Shown here one piece after another: positions 33,959 to 42,624 of a stretch of 64,000 nt of DNA (the first letter of the stretch is position 1; every line of letters begins with the position of its first letter). A model generated the notes under the pieces. The model was not told the DNA's origin and made no database searches. It saw only the letters and a program-made list of their open reading frames with translations. The position numbers and the translations under genes were made by a program. Location: contig NZ_JAFDVD010000016.1 in the NCBI RefSeq assembly GCF_016887965.1, positions 111,292 to 175,291 of the forward strand, written 5' to 3'. Source of the stretch: Phycicoccus sonneratiae (lineage in GTDB: Bacteria > Actinomycetota > Actinomycetes > Actinomycetales > Dermatophilaceae).

Positions 33959-35020
33959 ATGGGCGCGCGCAGCATCCCCCCACCACCGCCGGTCGTGCGG
34001 CGGGCGCTCGCCCCGCTGTGGCCGCTCGTCGCCGTCGCCATCACCGGCCTCATGGTCCCGGTCGTCGTCGCCGGCGCCTTCCACGCCCTCGTCGACCGCC
34101 GCGCCCGCCTGTTCCGGGTCGCCTGCCTCGCGGTCCTCCTGCTCTGGGTCGACATCCGGATGCTCGTGCGCTGCTGGACCCTCGGTGCCGGCCGCCGCGA
34201 CACCGCCTCACCGCAGTGGCGCGCCGCCCACGAGGAGCTGCTCTCCGACGCCCTCGACTCGCTGATGTACTACACGCGGCGCTGGCTCGGGCTCGAGGTC
34301 GAGCTCACCGACCGGATGCACTTCGGCACCGAGGACCACGCCCTCCTCGCCCTCGCCCGGCACGCCGGCCCGTTCGACTCCCTCGCCGTCGCCTGGCTGC
34401 TCGCGCGCACCGCCGGCCGGCTGCCGCGCATCGTCCTCGCCGAGGCCCTGCGCTGGGACCCCGGCGTCGACACGATCCTCACCCGGCTCGACTCGTTCTT
34501 CGTCCCCTCCGCCGGCGACGACCGGCTGGCCGGCGTCCGCGGCATGGCCGCCAGCCTCGAGCCCGCCGACGTCCTCCTCATCTTCCCCGAGGGCCAGAAC
34601 TGGACGCCGTCGCGCCGGGCGCACCTCATCGAACGGCTCCGCCGCCGCGGCGACCACCGACGGGCCGACCGGGCCGAGGAGCTCGTCAACGTCCTGCCGC
34701 CGAAGACCCGCGGCGCGTGGGCGGCTCGCCAGGCCCGCCCGGACGCCGACGTCATGGTGGTGGCGCACGCGGGCTTCGGGCACCTGTCGACGCTGCGCTC
34801 GATCTGGGCGGCGATCCCGTTCCGGGGCCGGCCGTTCCTCGTCCGGACCTGGACGTGGCGCTCCGCCGACGTCCCCGACGACCCGGTGGTCTTCGCCGCC
34901 TGGCTCGACGAGCGCTGGGGCGAGGTCGACGCCTGGGTCACCGCCCACACCACGCCCGAGGGCATCCCCGAGCTCGCCGACCCGGCGCGCCGGCCGGGCT
35001 CCGGAACCAGCACGCGCTGA
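33959..35020 (+). CDS. PlsC-like acyltransferase domain membrane protein
   Basis: 353 residues: two N-terminal membrane helices (LAPLWPLVAVAITGLMVPVVVAG and ARLFRVACLAVLLLWVDIRML), then an acyltransferase fold with RHAGPFDSL (HX4D) and IFPEGQNW (the FPEG motif). Probably transfers an acyl chain to a lysophospholipid or polyol phosphate at the membrane. Differs from the PlsC half of the 31425 fusion in having its own membrane anchor. The following META gene starts 17 bp later. Confidence 0.85.
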   Translation: MGARSIPPPPPVVRRALAPLWPLVAVAITGLMVPVVVAGAFHALVDRRARLFRVACLAVLLLWVDIRMLVRCWTLGAGRRDTASPQWRAAHEELLSDALDSLMYYTRRWLGLEVELTDRMHFGTEDHALLALARHAGPFDSLAVAWLLARTAGRLPRIVLAEALRWDPGVDTILTRLDSFFVPSAGDDRLAGVRGMAASLEPADVLLIFPEGQNWTPSRRAHLIERLRRRGDHRRADRAEELVNVLPPKTRGAWAARQARPDADVMVVAHAGFGHLSTLRSIWAAIPFRGRPFLVRTWTWRSADVPDDPVVFAAWLDERWGEVDAWVTAHTTPEGIPELADPARRPGSGTSTR

Positions 35021-35037
35021 GCCGGCGTCCCAGCGGC

Positions 35038-35517
35038 ATGAAGCGCCCGCCCGCCCTCGTCGTCGTCCTGGCCCTGGTCCTCGTCGCCGTGCTCGGGGCC
35101 GCGGCCGCGGTGCTCCTGCGCCAGCGCACCGACGACACCGCCAACGGGTCGGTCCCCGTCCGCTCGCTCGAGGACCTGACTGGCCACTGGGCGGTCGTCA
35201 CCTCGGTCGGCGCGCCCCGGCCGCTCGCCGCCCCCGTCGAGCTCGAGGTCGACGGCAGCCGGCTCCTCGTCCGCACCGGGTGCAACTCCGGCAGCGGCGA
35301 CGCCTCGGTCGACGACTCCCGGCTGGTCCTCGCCGGCGCCGGCCTCGCCGTCACCGACATGGCGTGCGACGAGCCCCGGAACGCGCAGGAGAGCTGGGTC
35401 ATCGACATGCTCTCGGCCCGGCCGCTGCTCGAGCGCTCCGGGCCGTACCTCTACGTCCGCTGGGGCACGGGCGAGCAGTACTGGCTCGGCCTCGAGCTCT
35501 CCGCCGCCTCGTCCTGA
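35038..35517 (+). CDS. META (HslJ-like) domain protein
   Basis: 159 residues: one N-terminal membrane/signal segment (ALVVVLALVLVAVLGAAAAVLL), then a META domain with VRTGCNSGSGDASVDDSRLVL and TDMACDEP, including the conserved Cys pair and GCN. No lipobox, so probably an anchored outer-face protein. META proteins have been linked to stress tolerance; role here unknown. ATG 35038. Confidence 0.85.
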   Translation: MKRPPALVVVLALVLVAVLGAAAAVLLRQRTDDTANGSVPVRSLEDLTGHWAVVTSVGAPRPLAAPVELEVDGSRLLVRTGCNSGSGDASVDDSRLVLAGAGLAVTDMACDEPRNAQESWVIDMLSARPLLERSGPYLYVRWGTGEQYWLGLELSAASS

Positions 35518-35533
35518 AGGGCGCCGGCTCCCC

Positions 35534-36487
35534 TCAGGCTCGCCCGTCGCGGATCTCGCCCAGCCAGTCGCGCGCCGCCGCGAAGTGCGCATCGCTGGCC
35601 TGCGGCCCCACCGTCGCCCGCTGCCGGTCGGCCCGCGGGTAGGAGCCGAGGAAGCGCACCTCGGAGCAGATCCGCTTGAGGCCCATGAGCGCCTCGCCGA
35701 GCCGCTCGTCGCGCACGTGCCCCTCGATGTCGACCGAGAAGCAGTACGACCCCATCGACGCCTTCGTCGGCCGCGACTCCAGCCGCGTCATGTTGATGCC
35801 CCGCGCCGCGAACTGCTCGAGGAGCTCGAGCAGACCGCCGGCGTGGTCGTCGCGCTGGAAGAGCACGACGGTCGTCTTGTCGGCCCCGGTCGGCCCGGGC
35901 ATCGACCCCGGCCGGGCGACGAGCACGAAGCGCGTCACCGCGGCCTGCATGTCGCCGATGCCGTCGGCGAGCACCTCGAGGCCGTGCAGGGTCGCCGCCG
36001 CCGGGGCGCAGACGGCCGCGTCGAACGGCGGCGGTCCCGCGGCGGCCGTCCGCGCCTCGTGGCCCTCGCCCAGGGTCTCGGCGGCGGCGGCCGTCGACAG
36101 CGTCGGGACGTAGACCGCCTCCGGCAGCCGCGCGCCCATCCATCCCCGGACCTGTGCCCAGGCGTGCGAGTGGGTGCCGACGGCGCGCACGTCGGCGAGG
36201 GTCGTCCCGGCCCGGGCCGCGAGGACGAAGGTCACCGGCACCATGACCTCGCCGGTGACGAGGAGCGGGTCGCCGCTGGCCAGCGCGTCGAGCGTCGCCG
36301 ACACCCCGCCCTCGACCGAGTTCTCGATGGGCACCATCGCGCCGTCGACCTCGCCGGCGCGCAGGGCGGCCAGTGCCGCGTCGACCGATCCGAAGGCCAC
36401 CCGCTCGGCACCGTCGGCGGCCGGCCACCGGTCGAGCGCCATCGAGGTGAAGGTCCCCTCGGGACCGAGGTAGCCGAGGCGGGTCAT
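35534..36487 (-). CDS. pheA: prephenate dehydratase
   Basis: 317 residues: catalytic PDT domain (YLGPEGTFTSMAL, VPIENSVEGGVSATLD, and the catalytic TRF in AVTRFVLV) followed by a regulatory ACT domain (GGLLELLEQFAARGINMTRLESRP). Converts prephenate to phenylpyruvate for phenylalanine synthesis and is likely feedback-inhibited by Phe through the ACT domain (ESRP). The ATG overlaps the stop of the DUF4446 gene by 4 bp. Confidence 0.96.
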   Translation of the reverse strand: MTRLGYLGPEGTFTSMALDRWPAADGAERVAFGSVDAALAALRAGEVDGAMVPIENSVEGGVSATLDALASGDPLLVTGEVMVPVTFVLAARAGTTLADVRAVGTHSHAWAQVRGWMGARLPEAVYVPTLSTAAAAETLGEGHEARTAAAGPPPFDAAVCAPAAATLHGLEVLADGIGDMQAAVTRFVLVARPGSMPGPTGADKTTVVLFQRDDHAGGLLELLEQFAARGINMTRLESRPTKASMGSYCFSVDIEGHVRDERLGEALMGLKRICSEVRFLGSYPRADRQRATVGPQASDAHFAAARDWLGEIRDGRA

Positions 36488-36912
36488 GGGTGCTCCTTGC
36501 CGGTGCGGGCGGCCGCGAGGGCCTGCTGCTCCTCGGGGGTGAGGGTCGCGTCGGACTCGCCGCCGACGACGCCCTTGGCGTAGGTGCGCGACTCGCCGCG
36601 CGCGTGGATCGAGCTGATGACGAGGCCGTCGCCGTCGTCGTCGACGACCGCGGCGCTGAAGCTCAGCCGGCCGCCCATGTCGCCGAACGCGTCGTAGCGG
36701 ACGACGGCGACGTGGCGCAGCGCCTGCCCGAGGTCGGCGCGCAGGGCGGCGAGGTCGGCCTCCCCCGCGGGCCGGTGCGCCTCGAGCGCGGCCACCCGGC
36801 GGCGCAGCTCGCCGTGGCCCCGGACGATGCGCGCCAGGGCGAGGAGGACCCACACCACGACGAGCAGTGGCACGCCGACGAGCAGCAGCTCCCAGCCGTT
36901 GAGCCCGAACAT
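36484..36912 (-). CDS. DUF4446 membrane-anchored protein
   Basis: 142 residues: one N-terminal helix (WELLLVGVPLLVVVWVLLALA), a heptad-rich segment (ELRRRVAALEAHR), and the DUF4446 core VVRYDAFGDMGGRLSFSAAVVDDDGDGLVISSIHARGESRTYAKGVVGGES. Function unknown; linkage to pheA is common in actinobacteria. TAGCCT is 7 nt before the ATG and contains the stop codon of the upstream mannosyltransferase. Confidence 0.85.
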   Translation of the reverse strand: MFGLNGWELLLVGVPLLVVVWVLLALARIVRGHGELRRRVAALEAHRPAGEADLAALRADLGQALRHVAVVRYDAFGDMGGRLSFSAAVVDDDGDGLVISSIHARGESRTYAKGVVGGESDATLTPEEQQALAAARTGKEHP

Positions 36913-36919
36913 GGCCCTC

Positions 36920-36925
36920 AGGCTA
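36920..36925 (-). promoter_or_regulatory. -10 box of DUF4446-pheA
   Basis: TAGCCT, 7 nt before ATG 36912. Its first three bases are the TAG stop of the upstream GT87 gene. Confidence 0.55.
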
Positions 36926-38191
36926 GGCCGTCACCCGCGGGCGACGGGCGCCCGTCCCATCCGGCAGGGCCTCCGGACCGGGCCCGTCCGCCCGGTCGCG
37001 CGCGACCCACCAGAGCAGACCGAGGCAGAGCAGCCCACCCGCGACGTCGGCGTTCTGGAGGACGCGGCCCGGCCACTGCGGCCAGTCGCGGTGCGCCAGC
37101 CAGTCGATGCCCCACCACGGCAGGCGCAGGGTGAAGAACACCGTGATCGCCGCGGCGGCCCACAGCCGGCGCCGCTCGCGCCACGGCTGCACCCCGAGCA
37201 GCGCGAGGACGACGACGACGACCCAGTGGTAGTGGTGCACCCAGGAGACGGGCGAGACGAGGCAGGCGACGATGCCGACGACGGCGAGCTCGCCGACCGG
37301 GTCGCCGGCGCGGTACCGCCGGGCCGCGAGCCGGAAGCCGAACCAGGCGATCGCCGCGGCCACGACGAGCCAGAGCACGGTGCCCGGCAGGCCCTCCGGA
37401 CCGAGCCGCAGGAGGAACCCGCGCACCGACTGGTTCGCCGTGCCGGCGTTGGGGCCCAGGCGGGTGGGGTCGCGCAGGGCCGCGGTCCAGTACTCCCAGG
37501 ACGTGCCGGGCAGGACGGCTGCGGCGAGGAGGGTGGCGACGGCCGCCGACGCCACCGCCGTGGCCGCCTCCTTCCACCGTCGCGTCACGAGGAAGTGCAC
37601 GACGAACACCCCGGGCGTCAGCTTGACCGCCATCGCGAGGCCGATGAGCGCCCCCTTCGGCAGCCACCGGGCGATCCGCGGCCGGGGCTCGACGAGGTCC
37701 ATGACGCAGGCGAGCACGATGAAGGCGTTGACCTGCCCGAAGCGGATGCCGTCGCCGACCGGGTGCAGCCAGAGCATCGGGGCGGTGAGGGCGGCCAGCG
37801 CCAGCGGCAGCCACGGCCCGGCCTGCCGCAGCAGCCCCCGGGCGGCGTACCACGTGATGGCCGTCGTCGCGAGCACCTGGAGCGCGGTCCACAGCCAGCC
37901 GACCACCCCGAACGGCAGCAGCGCGAGGGGCACCCCGAGGAAGGCCGCGAAGGGCGGGTAGGTGAAGGGCAGCAGCTGCGGCGCCTCGGTCATCGCGGAG
38001 TAGACCGGCCGGCCGGTGAGGATCGAGACACCGGCGTCGCGGTAGACGTCGACGTCGACCTGCCACTGGTCCAGCGGCCAGAACACGAGGTAGCGCAGCG
38101 CGACCGGCGAGGCCGCGACGGCGACGACGAGCGCGGCGAGGACCCACCGGTGCCGGGGCACGACGGGTCGGGGTCGGGTCGGGACGCGCAC
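36923..38191 (-). CDS. GT87-family polyprenol-phosphate-mannose mannosyltransferase
   Basis: 422 residues, about ten membrane helices. The acidic loop QVDVDVYRDAG after the first helix is the GT-C catalytic region, with TYPPFAAFL and AVKLTPGVFVVHFL typical of GT87 alpha-1,2-mannosyltransferases of actinobacterial lipomannan. Adds mannose from polyprenyl-phosphate-mannose on the outer face. GTG start with GACAAT 6 nt upstream, divergent from the 38224 gene with only 32 bp between starts. Confidence 0.87.
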   Translation of the reverse strand: MRVPTRPRPVVPRHRWVLAALVVAVAASPVALRYLVFWPLDQWQVDVDVYRDAGVSILTGRPVYSAMTEAPQLLPFTYPPFAAFLGVPLALLPFGVVGWLWTALQVLATTAITWYAARGLLRQAGPWLPLALAALTAPMLWLHPVGDGIRFGQVNAFIVLACVMDLVEPRPRIARWLPKGALIGLAMAVKLTPGVFVVHFLVTRRWKEAATAVASAAVATLLAAAVLPGTSWEYWTAALRDPTRLGPNAGTANQSVRGFLLRLGPEGLPGTVLWLVVAAAIAWFGFRLAARRYRAGDPVGELAVVGIVACLVSPVSWVHHYHWVVVVVLALLGVQPWRERRRLWAAAAITVFFTLRLPWWGIDWLAHRDWPQWPGRVLQNADVAGGLLCLGLLWWVARDRADGPGPEALPDGTGARRPRVTA

Positions 38192-38197
38192 GGCTCC

Positions 38198-38203
38198 ATT
38201 GTC
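38198..38203 (-). promoter_or_regulatory. -10 box of the GT87 gene
   Basis: GACAAT on the minus strand, 6 nt before GTG 38191. Close to the divergent -10 at 38211, so the two promoters overlap. Confidence 0.5.
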
Positions 38204-38210
38204 CCTTGCG

Positions 38211-38216
38211 TACCCT
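38211..38216 (+). promoter_or_regulatory. -10 box of the AlkP-like membrane protein gene
   Basis: TACCCT, 7 nt before GTG 38224; leaderless type. Confidence 0.55.
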
Positions 38217-38223
38217 GTGCGGC

Positions 38224-40392
38224 GTGACCCGCCGAGTCCTCGCCGCCGCTCTCGCGGTCCTCGCCTCGGTCGGCGGCCTGCTCCTCGCGGTCCCCGGAGC
38301 CCCCGCCGGGGCCGACACCGACCCCACGGGAGCGGTCGTCGTCATCGGCACCGGGGGGCTCAGCTGGTCCGACGTCGACGAGGAGCGCACCCCCAACCTC
38401 TGGGGCCTGCTCCGCGACGGTGCGTCGGCGACGCTGTCCGTCCGCTCGGTCTACTCCAACACCTGCCCGGTCGACGGCTGGCTCGGCCTGTCGTCCGGGG
38501 GGCGCGCGGCCCCCGACCGCGAGGGCCCGCAGGCCAACCCCGCCGACCGGCCGTGCCCCGGCGCCCCCACGGTCGTCGACGGGCGGGTCAGCCAGTGGGA
38601 CGACTACGTCGACGCCACCCGGGCCCAGAAGTTCGACACCCGGCTCGGCCTGCTCGCCGAGACGGTGGAGGACGAGGGCATGTGCGTGCGCGCCATCGGT
38701 CCGTACGCCGCGGCCGGGGCGGCGCTCCCGGACGGTCGGGTCACGCAGTACGGCGAGCTCACCCCGGAGAACCTCCTCGTCGACCTCAACACCTGCCCCG
38801 TGACGCTCGTCGACGTCGGCGCGCTGCGCGACCGCGACGACGTCGCCGACGGCGAGCAGTCCGACGGCTCCCGCAGCGAACAGGTGCGCGAGATCGACCA
38901 GCGGATCGGCCAGGTCGTCGAGGCCGGACCGAACGGAGCGGACTTCGTCGTCGCCAGCCTCTCCGATGCCGGTGTCTCCGAACGGCTCCGCCTCGTCCTC
39001 GCCCGCGGTCCGCACTTCGGGCCGGGGACCCTGTACTCCGACTCCACCCGTCAGTCCGGGCTCGCGCAGACCGCCGACCTCACCGCGACGGTGCTCGCGA
39101 ACGTCGGGCTCCCGGTGCCGAGCGCGGTCGGCGGCGCCCCGCTGACCACCGACGCCTCGCCGGACAACTCCGAGCGTCGCGCCCGCGACCGACTCCAGGC
39201 CCTGCGCGACCTCGACGAGGCGAGCCACGACGTCCACGGCCTCGTCGAACCCTTCTTCCAGGTCTTCGCGTACGGCCAGCTCGTCGTCTACCTCCTCGTG
39301 CTCCTCGTCTGGAAGGGCCGGATCGGGTCCGAGGCCTCGCGCACGACCGTGCTCTCCCGGGTCCGCACCCTGTCCGTGGCCGCGGCCGCCGTCCCGGTCT
39401 CGACCTTCCTCGCCAACCTCGTCCCGTGGTGGCGCTTCCCGGTCGAGATGCTCGCCGTCGTCGCCGCCGTCCTCGCCTTCGTCGCCGTCATCGCCGGCGT
39501 CGCGCTGCGCGGTCCGTGGCGGAAGTGGCCGCTCGGGCCGATGGCCGTCGTCTCGGCCGTCACCGTCGTCGTGCTCGCGGCCGACGTCATGAGCGGCTCG
39601 CGGCTCCAGATCTCCTCGCTCATGGGCCTCCAGCCGGTCGTCGCCGGCCGCTTCTACGGGATGGGCAACCCCACCTTCGCGCTCTTCGGCACCGCGACCC
39701 TGCTGCTCGCCATCGCCGTCTCGTCGGCCTTCGTGCTCGGCGGGCGACGCCGGGCGGCAGCCGTCTCGGTCGGGGTCGTCGGCGGGGCGGCGCTGCTCGT
39801 CGACGGCGCCCCGTTCTGGGGCGCCGACGCCGGCGGACCGCCCGCGCTGCTGCCGGCCCTCGTCTTCCTCGTCCTCGCGATCCTCGGGATCCGGATGACG
39901 GTGAAGCGCTGGCTGCTCGTCGCCGCGTCGGTGGTCGTCGTCTTCTTCCTCGTCGCCGGGGCCGACTGGCTGCGCGACCCCGCCGACCGCAGCCACCTCG
40001 GCCGGTTCGTGCAGGCGATGATCGACGGCACCGCCGACGACATCGTCGTGCGCAAGGCGCAGCAGAACTGGGACATCCTCCGGATGAACGCGCCGCTGAC
40101 CTTGCTCGTCCCGGTGGCGCTGCTCTTCGTGACCTACGTGCTCGCCCGGCCGACGTCGTGGGGCTCGCGGGCAATGCAGCGCTCCTACGACGCCGCGCCG
40201 ACCCTGCGCCCCGGCCTCGTCGCGCTCGTCCTCATGCTCGCGATCGGGTTCGCGGTCAACGACTCCGGCGTCGCCATTCCCGCCGTGGGGGCGACCCTCG
40301 CCGTCCCGCTCATCGTGTCGGTGTCGGTGGGGTACCTGCTGGAGGAGGCGCGGACGACCGCCCCGACCCGCCGCGCCCGGCGACGCCCCTGA
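38224..40392 (+). CDS. exported alkaline-phosphatase-superfamily-like protein with polytopic C-terminus
   Basis: 722 residues. A signal sequence (VLAAALAVLASVGGLLLAVPGAPAGA) leads into an extracytoplasmic domain of about 330 residues that resembles a degenerate AlkP-fold (VVVIGTGGLSW, TPNLWGLLRDGA, and NTCPVDGWLGLSSGGRA with a possible Thr nucleophile). After it come roughly ten membrane helices. The first metal Asp of classical AlkP proteins is replaced by Gly (VIGTGGL), so hydrolase activity is uncertain. Lies between two mannosyltransferase genes, suggesting a role in envelope glycan assembly. GTG start set by the -10 box. The last 83 bp overlap the convergent 40310 gene. Confidence 0.7.
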   Translation: MTRRVLAAALAVLASVGGLLLAVPGAPAGADTDPTGAVVVIGTGGLSWSDVDEERTPNLWGLLRDGASATLSVRSVYSNTCPVDGWLGLSSGGRAAPDREGPQANPADRPCPGAPTVVDGRVSQWDDYVDATRAQKFDTRLGLLAETVEDEGMCVRAIGPYAAAGAALPDGRVTQYGELTPENLLVDLNTCPVTLVDVGALRDRDDVADGEQSDGSRSEQVREIDQRIGQVVEAGPNGADFVVASLSDAGVSERLRLVLARGPHFGPGTLYSDSTRQSGLAQTADLTATVLANVGLPVPSAVGGAPLTTDASPDNSERRARDRLQALRDLDEASHDVHGLVEPFFQVFAYGQLVVYLLVLLVWKGRIGSEASRTTVLSRVRTLSVAAAAVPVSTFLANLVPWWRFPVEMLAVVAAVLAFVAVIAGVALRGPWRKWPLGPMAVVSAVTVVVLAADVMSGSRLQISSLMGLQPVVAGRFYGMGNPTFALFGTATLLLAIAVSSAFVLGGRRRAAAVSVGVVGGAALLVDGAPFWGADAGGPPALLPALVFLVLAILGIRMTVKRWLLVAASVVVVFFLVAGADWLRDPADRSHLGRFVQAMIDGTADDIVVRKAQQNWDILRMNAPLTLLVPVALLFVTYVLARPTSWGSRAMQRSYDAAPTLRPGLVALVLMLAIGFAVNDSGVAIPAVGATLAVPLIVSVSVGYLLEEARTTAPTRRARRRP

Positions 40393-41896
40393 GGCCGAGC
40401 GCGAGGACGGCCAGCCATAGCGCGAGCTCGAGCCACGGTGAAACCGAGCGGCGCAGCCCGAGGGTCAGCGACTCGACCGCGGGCGTCATCCCGAGCACGC
40501 GCCCCGGGACGTAGGCGAGGGACATGACGAGCAGTCGGGCCGTGGCCACGAGGTCGACCGGGCCCGCGACGACCGCGGGCAGGGCCGCCCAGACGAGCAG
40601 GTCGTACCAGGGCAGCGAGTACGGCGCGGCGAGCGAGTAGGCCAGCGAGAGACTGGCGGTGAGCCACAGGGCGGTCGCCGCCCAGCGTGCGCGGCCGCCT
40701 GCGGCGGACGGGTCGGGGCGGGTCGCGCGGAGGAGGAGGACGGCCAGGACGACGGCGAGCAGGGCGGCGCCGACGCTGATCGCCAGCCGGGCGGCGTCCT
40801 CACCCATCGGGCCGCGTGCCGCCTCGAGGAAGGGACGCCAGGGCGTCGCCAGCGACACCGCCTGCCGCGACCGGGAGAGCTGGTCGTAGACGTGCGCCCC
40901 GGCCCACACGTGGAGGGCGCCGGCCGCGACGACGAAGCCGAGCACGGTTGCGGCACAACGCCCGAGTGCACGACGCCGACCCATCGGCCCGTCGCCGCGC
41001 ACGGCCCACCACGCGGCGAGCACGGCGACGAGCGCGACTCCGTAGGTCACCTTGGTCGAGGCCGCGGCCGCGACGAGCGCGCCCGTGCCCGCGGCCCCCG
41101 CCGCCCCCGCCCGCCGGGCGGTCAGCGCCACGGCCGCGACGACGAAGGCGGTGGCGACGACGTCGACGTGCGCCCCGAGGACCCCGACGCCGAGGACCAG
41201 CGGGTTGGCGGCCCACGCGACGTCGACGCGGCCGTGCAGCCGCTCGGGCAGGGCCACCCGCAGGGCCACGCGCGTCCCGAGCCACGCGAGGACGACGACG
41301 ACCTGCCAGACCCACACCTCCTGGCGCAGCGACGGCCCGCCGACCCAGGCCGCCAGCGCGTGGAGCAGCGTGCCCGCGGGTCCGTAGACGCTCGGCTCCT
41401 CGGTCCACGGCGCCTCGACCCGGCTCGTCACGGGGTCGGCGCCGCCGGCCCACCCCGCGGGCGACTCGACCCAGGGGTTGCCGCCCGACACGAGGATGCG
41501 CCCGTACGCGACGTAGCTGACGTGGTCGGCCGACCCGAAGGGCGCGACGAGCAGCGAGGCCACCGCGAGCAGGCCCGGCGCCCACCAGCGCAGCGCCGGT
41601 GCACCGCGACGCAGCCCCAGGACCACGGCGACCGCCCCGACGAGGTAGCCGGCCCAGAGCACGCCGGTGACCGCGCCCGGCGAGAGGGTGAACGGCAGCA
41701 GCGCGCCCGGGGCCCAGCCCCGGGGCGCGAGGTCGGGCTGGGCGGCGTTCGGCCGGCTCAGCCCGACGACGAGCAGCAGCAGGACCGACAGGACGAGGAG
41801 GGCCCGGCGGGCGAGCTCGGCGCGCGACGTCGCCGCCCCGGCACCTCCCTCCCCCGGACCCCCCGCGGGGTGCGGCCGGGTCAGGCCCGGCGCCAC
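40310..41896 (-). CDS. polytopic polyprenol-linked mannosyltransferase (MptB/GT87-like)
   Basis: 528 residues, about 12 membrane helices. Acidic GT-C loop region FGSADHVSYVAYGRILVSGGNPWVESPA, with SVYGPAGTLLHALAAWVGG and AAASTKVTYGVALVAVLAAWW; these are characteristic of alpha-1,6-mannosyltransferases of the MptA/MptB type. Probable role: extension of a polyprenol-linked mannan outside the membrane. GTG start overlaps the GT2 stop by 16 bp. Its C-terminus overlaps the convergent gene by 83 bp. Confidence 0.8.
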   Translation of the reverse strand: MAPGLTRPHPAGGPGEGGAGAATSRAELARRALLVLSVLLLLVVGLSRPNAAQPDLAPRGWAPGALLPFTLSPGAVTGVLWAGYLVGAVAVVLGLRRGAPALRWWAPGLLAVASLLVAPFGSADHVSYVAYGRILVSGGNPWVESPAGWAGGADPVTSRVEAPWTEEPSVYGPAGTLLHALAAWVGGPSLRQEVWVWQVVVVLAWLGTRVALRVALPERLHGRVDVAWAANPLVLGVGVLGAHVDVVATAFVVAAVALTARRAGAAGAAGTGALVAAAASTKVTYGVALVAVLAAWWAVRGDGPMGRRRALGRCAATVLGFVVAAGALHVWAGAHVYDQLSRSRQAVSLATPWRPFLEAARGPMGEDAARLAISVGAALLAVVLAVLLLRATRPDPSAAGGRARWAATALWLTASLSLAYSLAAPYSLPWYDLLVWAALPAVVAGPVDLVATARLLVMSLAYVPGRVLGMTPAVESLTLGLRRSVSPWLELALWLAVLALGLRGVAGRGGSGRSSAPPPAGTPPTPTR

Positions 41897-42624
41897 GGAC
41901 GCCAACCGCGCCGGACCAGCGCCAGCCACACGTCGCGGTACTGGCCGGCCCGGTGCAGCTGGCCGCGCCAGTCGGAGCCGCTGACCCGGTGCTGGAGCTC
42001 GCACGGCACCTCGAGGACGGTGAGCCCGGCGCGCAGCACGTCGACGGTGAGCGCGGTCTCGACGCCCCATCCGCGGGCGAGGGGCGCAGCAGCGTCGTAC
42101 GCAGCCGGTGACACGCATCGCATTCCCGAGAGCGGTTGCACCGCACGGAAACCCGTGAGCGACTCGATGCCTCGCCGGGCGAGCCCGACGACGAGGCCAC
42201 GCCCCCCGCCGGCCGTGATCTGCGCGGGGAGGGTCGCGATGGTCATGTCGGCGCGGCCGTCGAGCACCGCGTCGGTGAGCACGCCGAGGTTGGCGGCGGT
42301 CTCCTGGAGGTCGCCGTCGACGAAGAGCAGGGCGGCGGGCCACGCGGCGTCGGAGTCCTCGGCCGCCTCCGCCGCCTCGAGCGCCCGCACCCGCGCGACG
42401 CCCGTCTCGAGAGCGGCCGCCTTGCCGCGGTTGCGCTCGTGGCGCACGACCTCCGCACCGGCCGCGCGCGCCGCGTCGGCGGTGCCGTCGGTGCTTCCGT
42501 CGTCGACGACGACGACCCGCCCGACCGAGGGCAGCGCGAGCACCGCCTCGACCGTCGCCGCGATGCGCTGCGCCTCGTCCTTGCACGGGACGACGGCGGC
42601 CACGCGCGCGGCGAGGGAGCTCAT
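41881..42624 (-). CDS. GT2-family glycosyltransferase
   Basis: 247 residues, GT-A fold: VAAVVPCKDEAQRI, VVVVDDGSTDGTADAARAAGAEVV, and LLFVDGDLQE (the DXD-like metal site). Resembles dolichyl-phosphate-type mannosyl or glucosyl transferases that make polyprenyl-phosphate sugar in the cytoplasm. That would feed the GT-C enzymes encoded next to it. ATG shares one base with the DUF5926 stop (TGATG). Confidence 0.85.
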   Translation of the reverse strand: MSSLAARVAAVVPCKDEAQRIAATVEAVLALPSVGRVVVVDDGSTDGTADAARAAGAEVVRHERNRGKAAALETGVARVRALEAAEAAEDSDAAWPAALLFVDGDLQETAANLGVLTDAVLDGRADMTIATLPAQITAGGGRGLVVGLARRGIESLTGFRAVQPLSGMRCVSPAAYDAAAPLARGWGVETALTVDVLRAGLTVLEVPCELQHRVSGSDWRGQLHRAGQYRDVWLALVRRGWRPWRRA

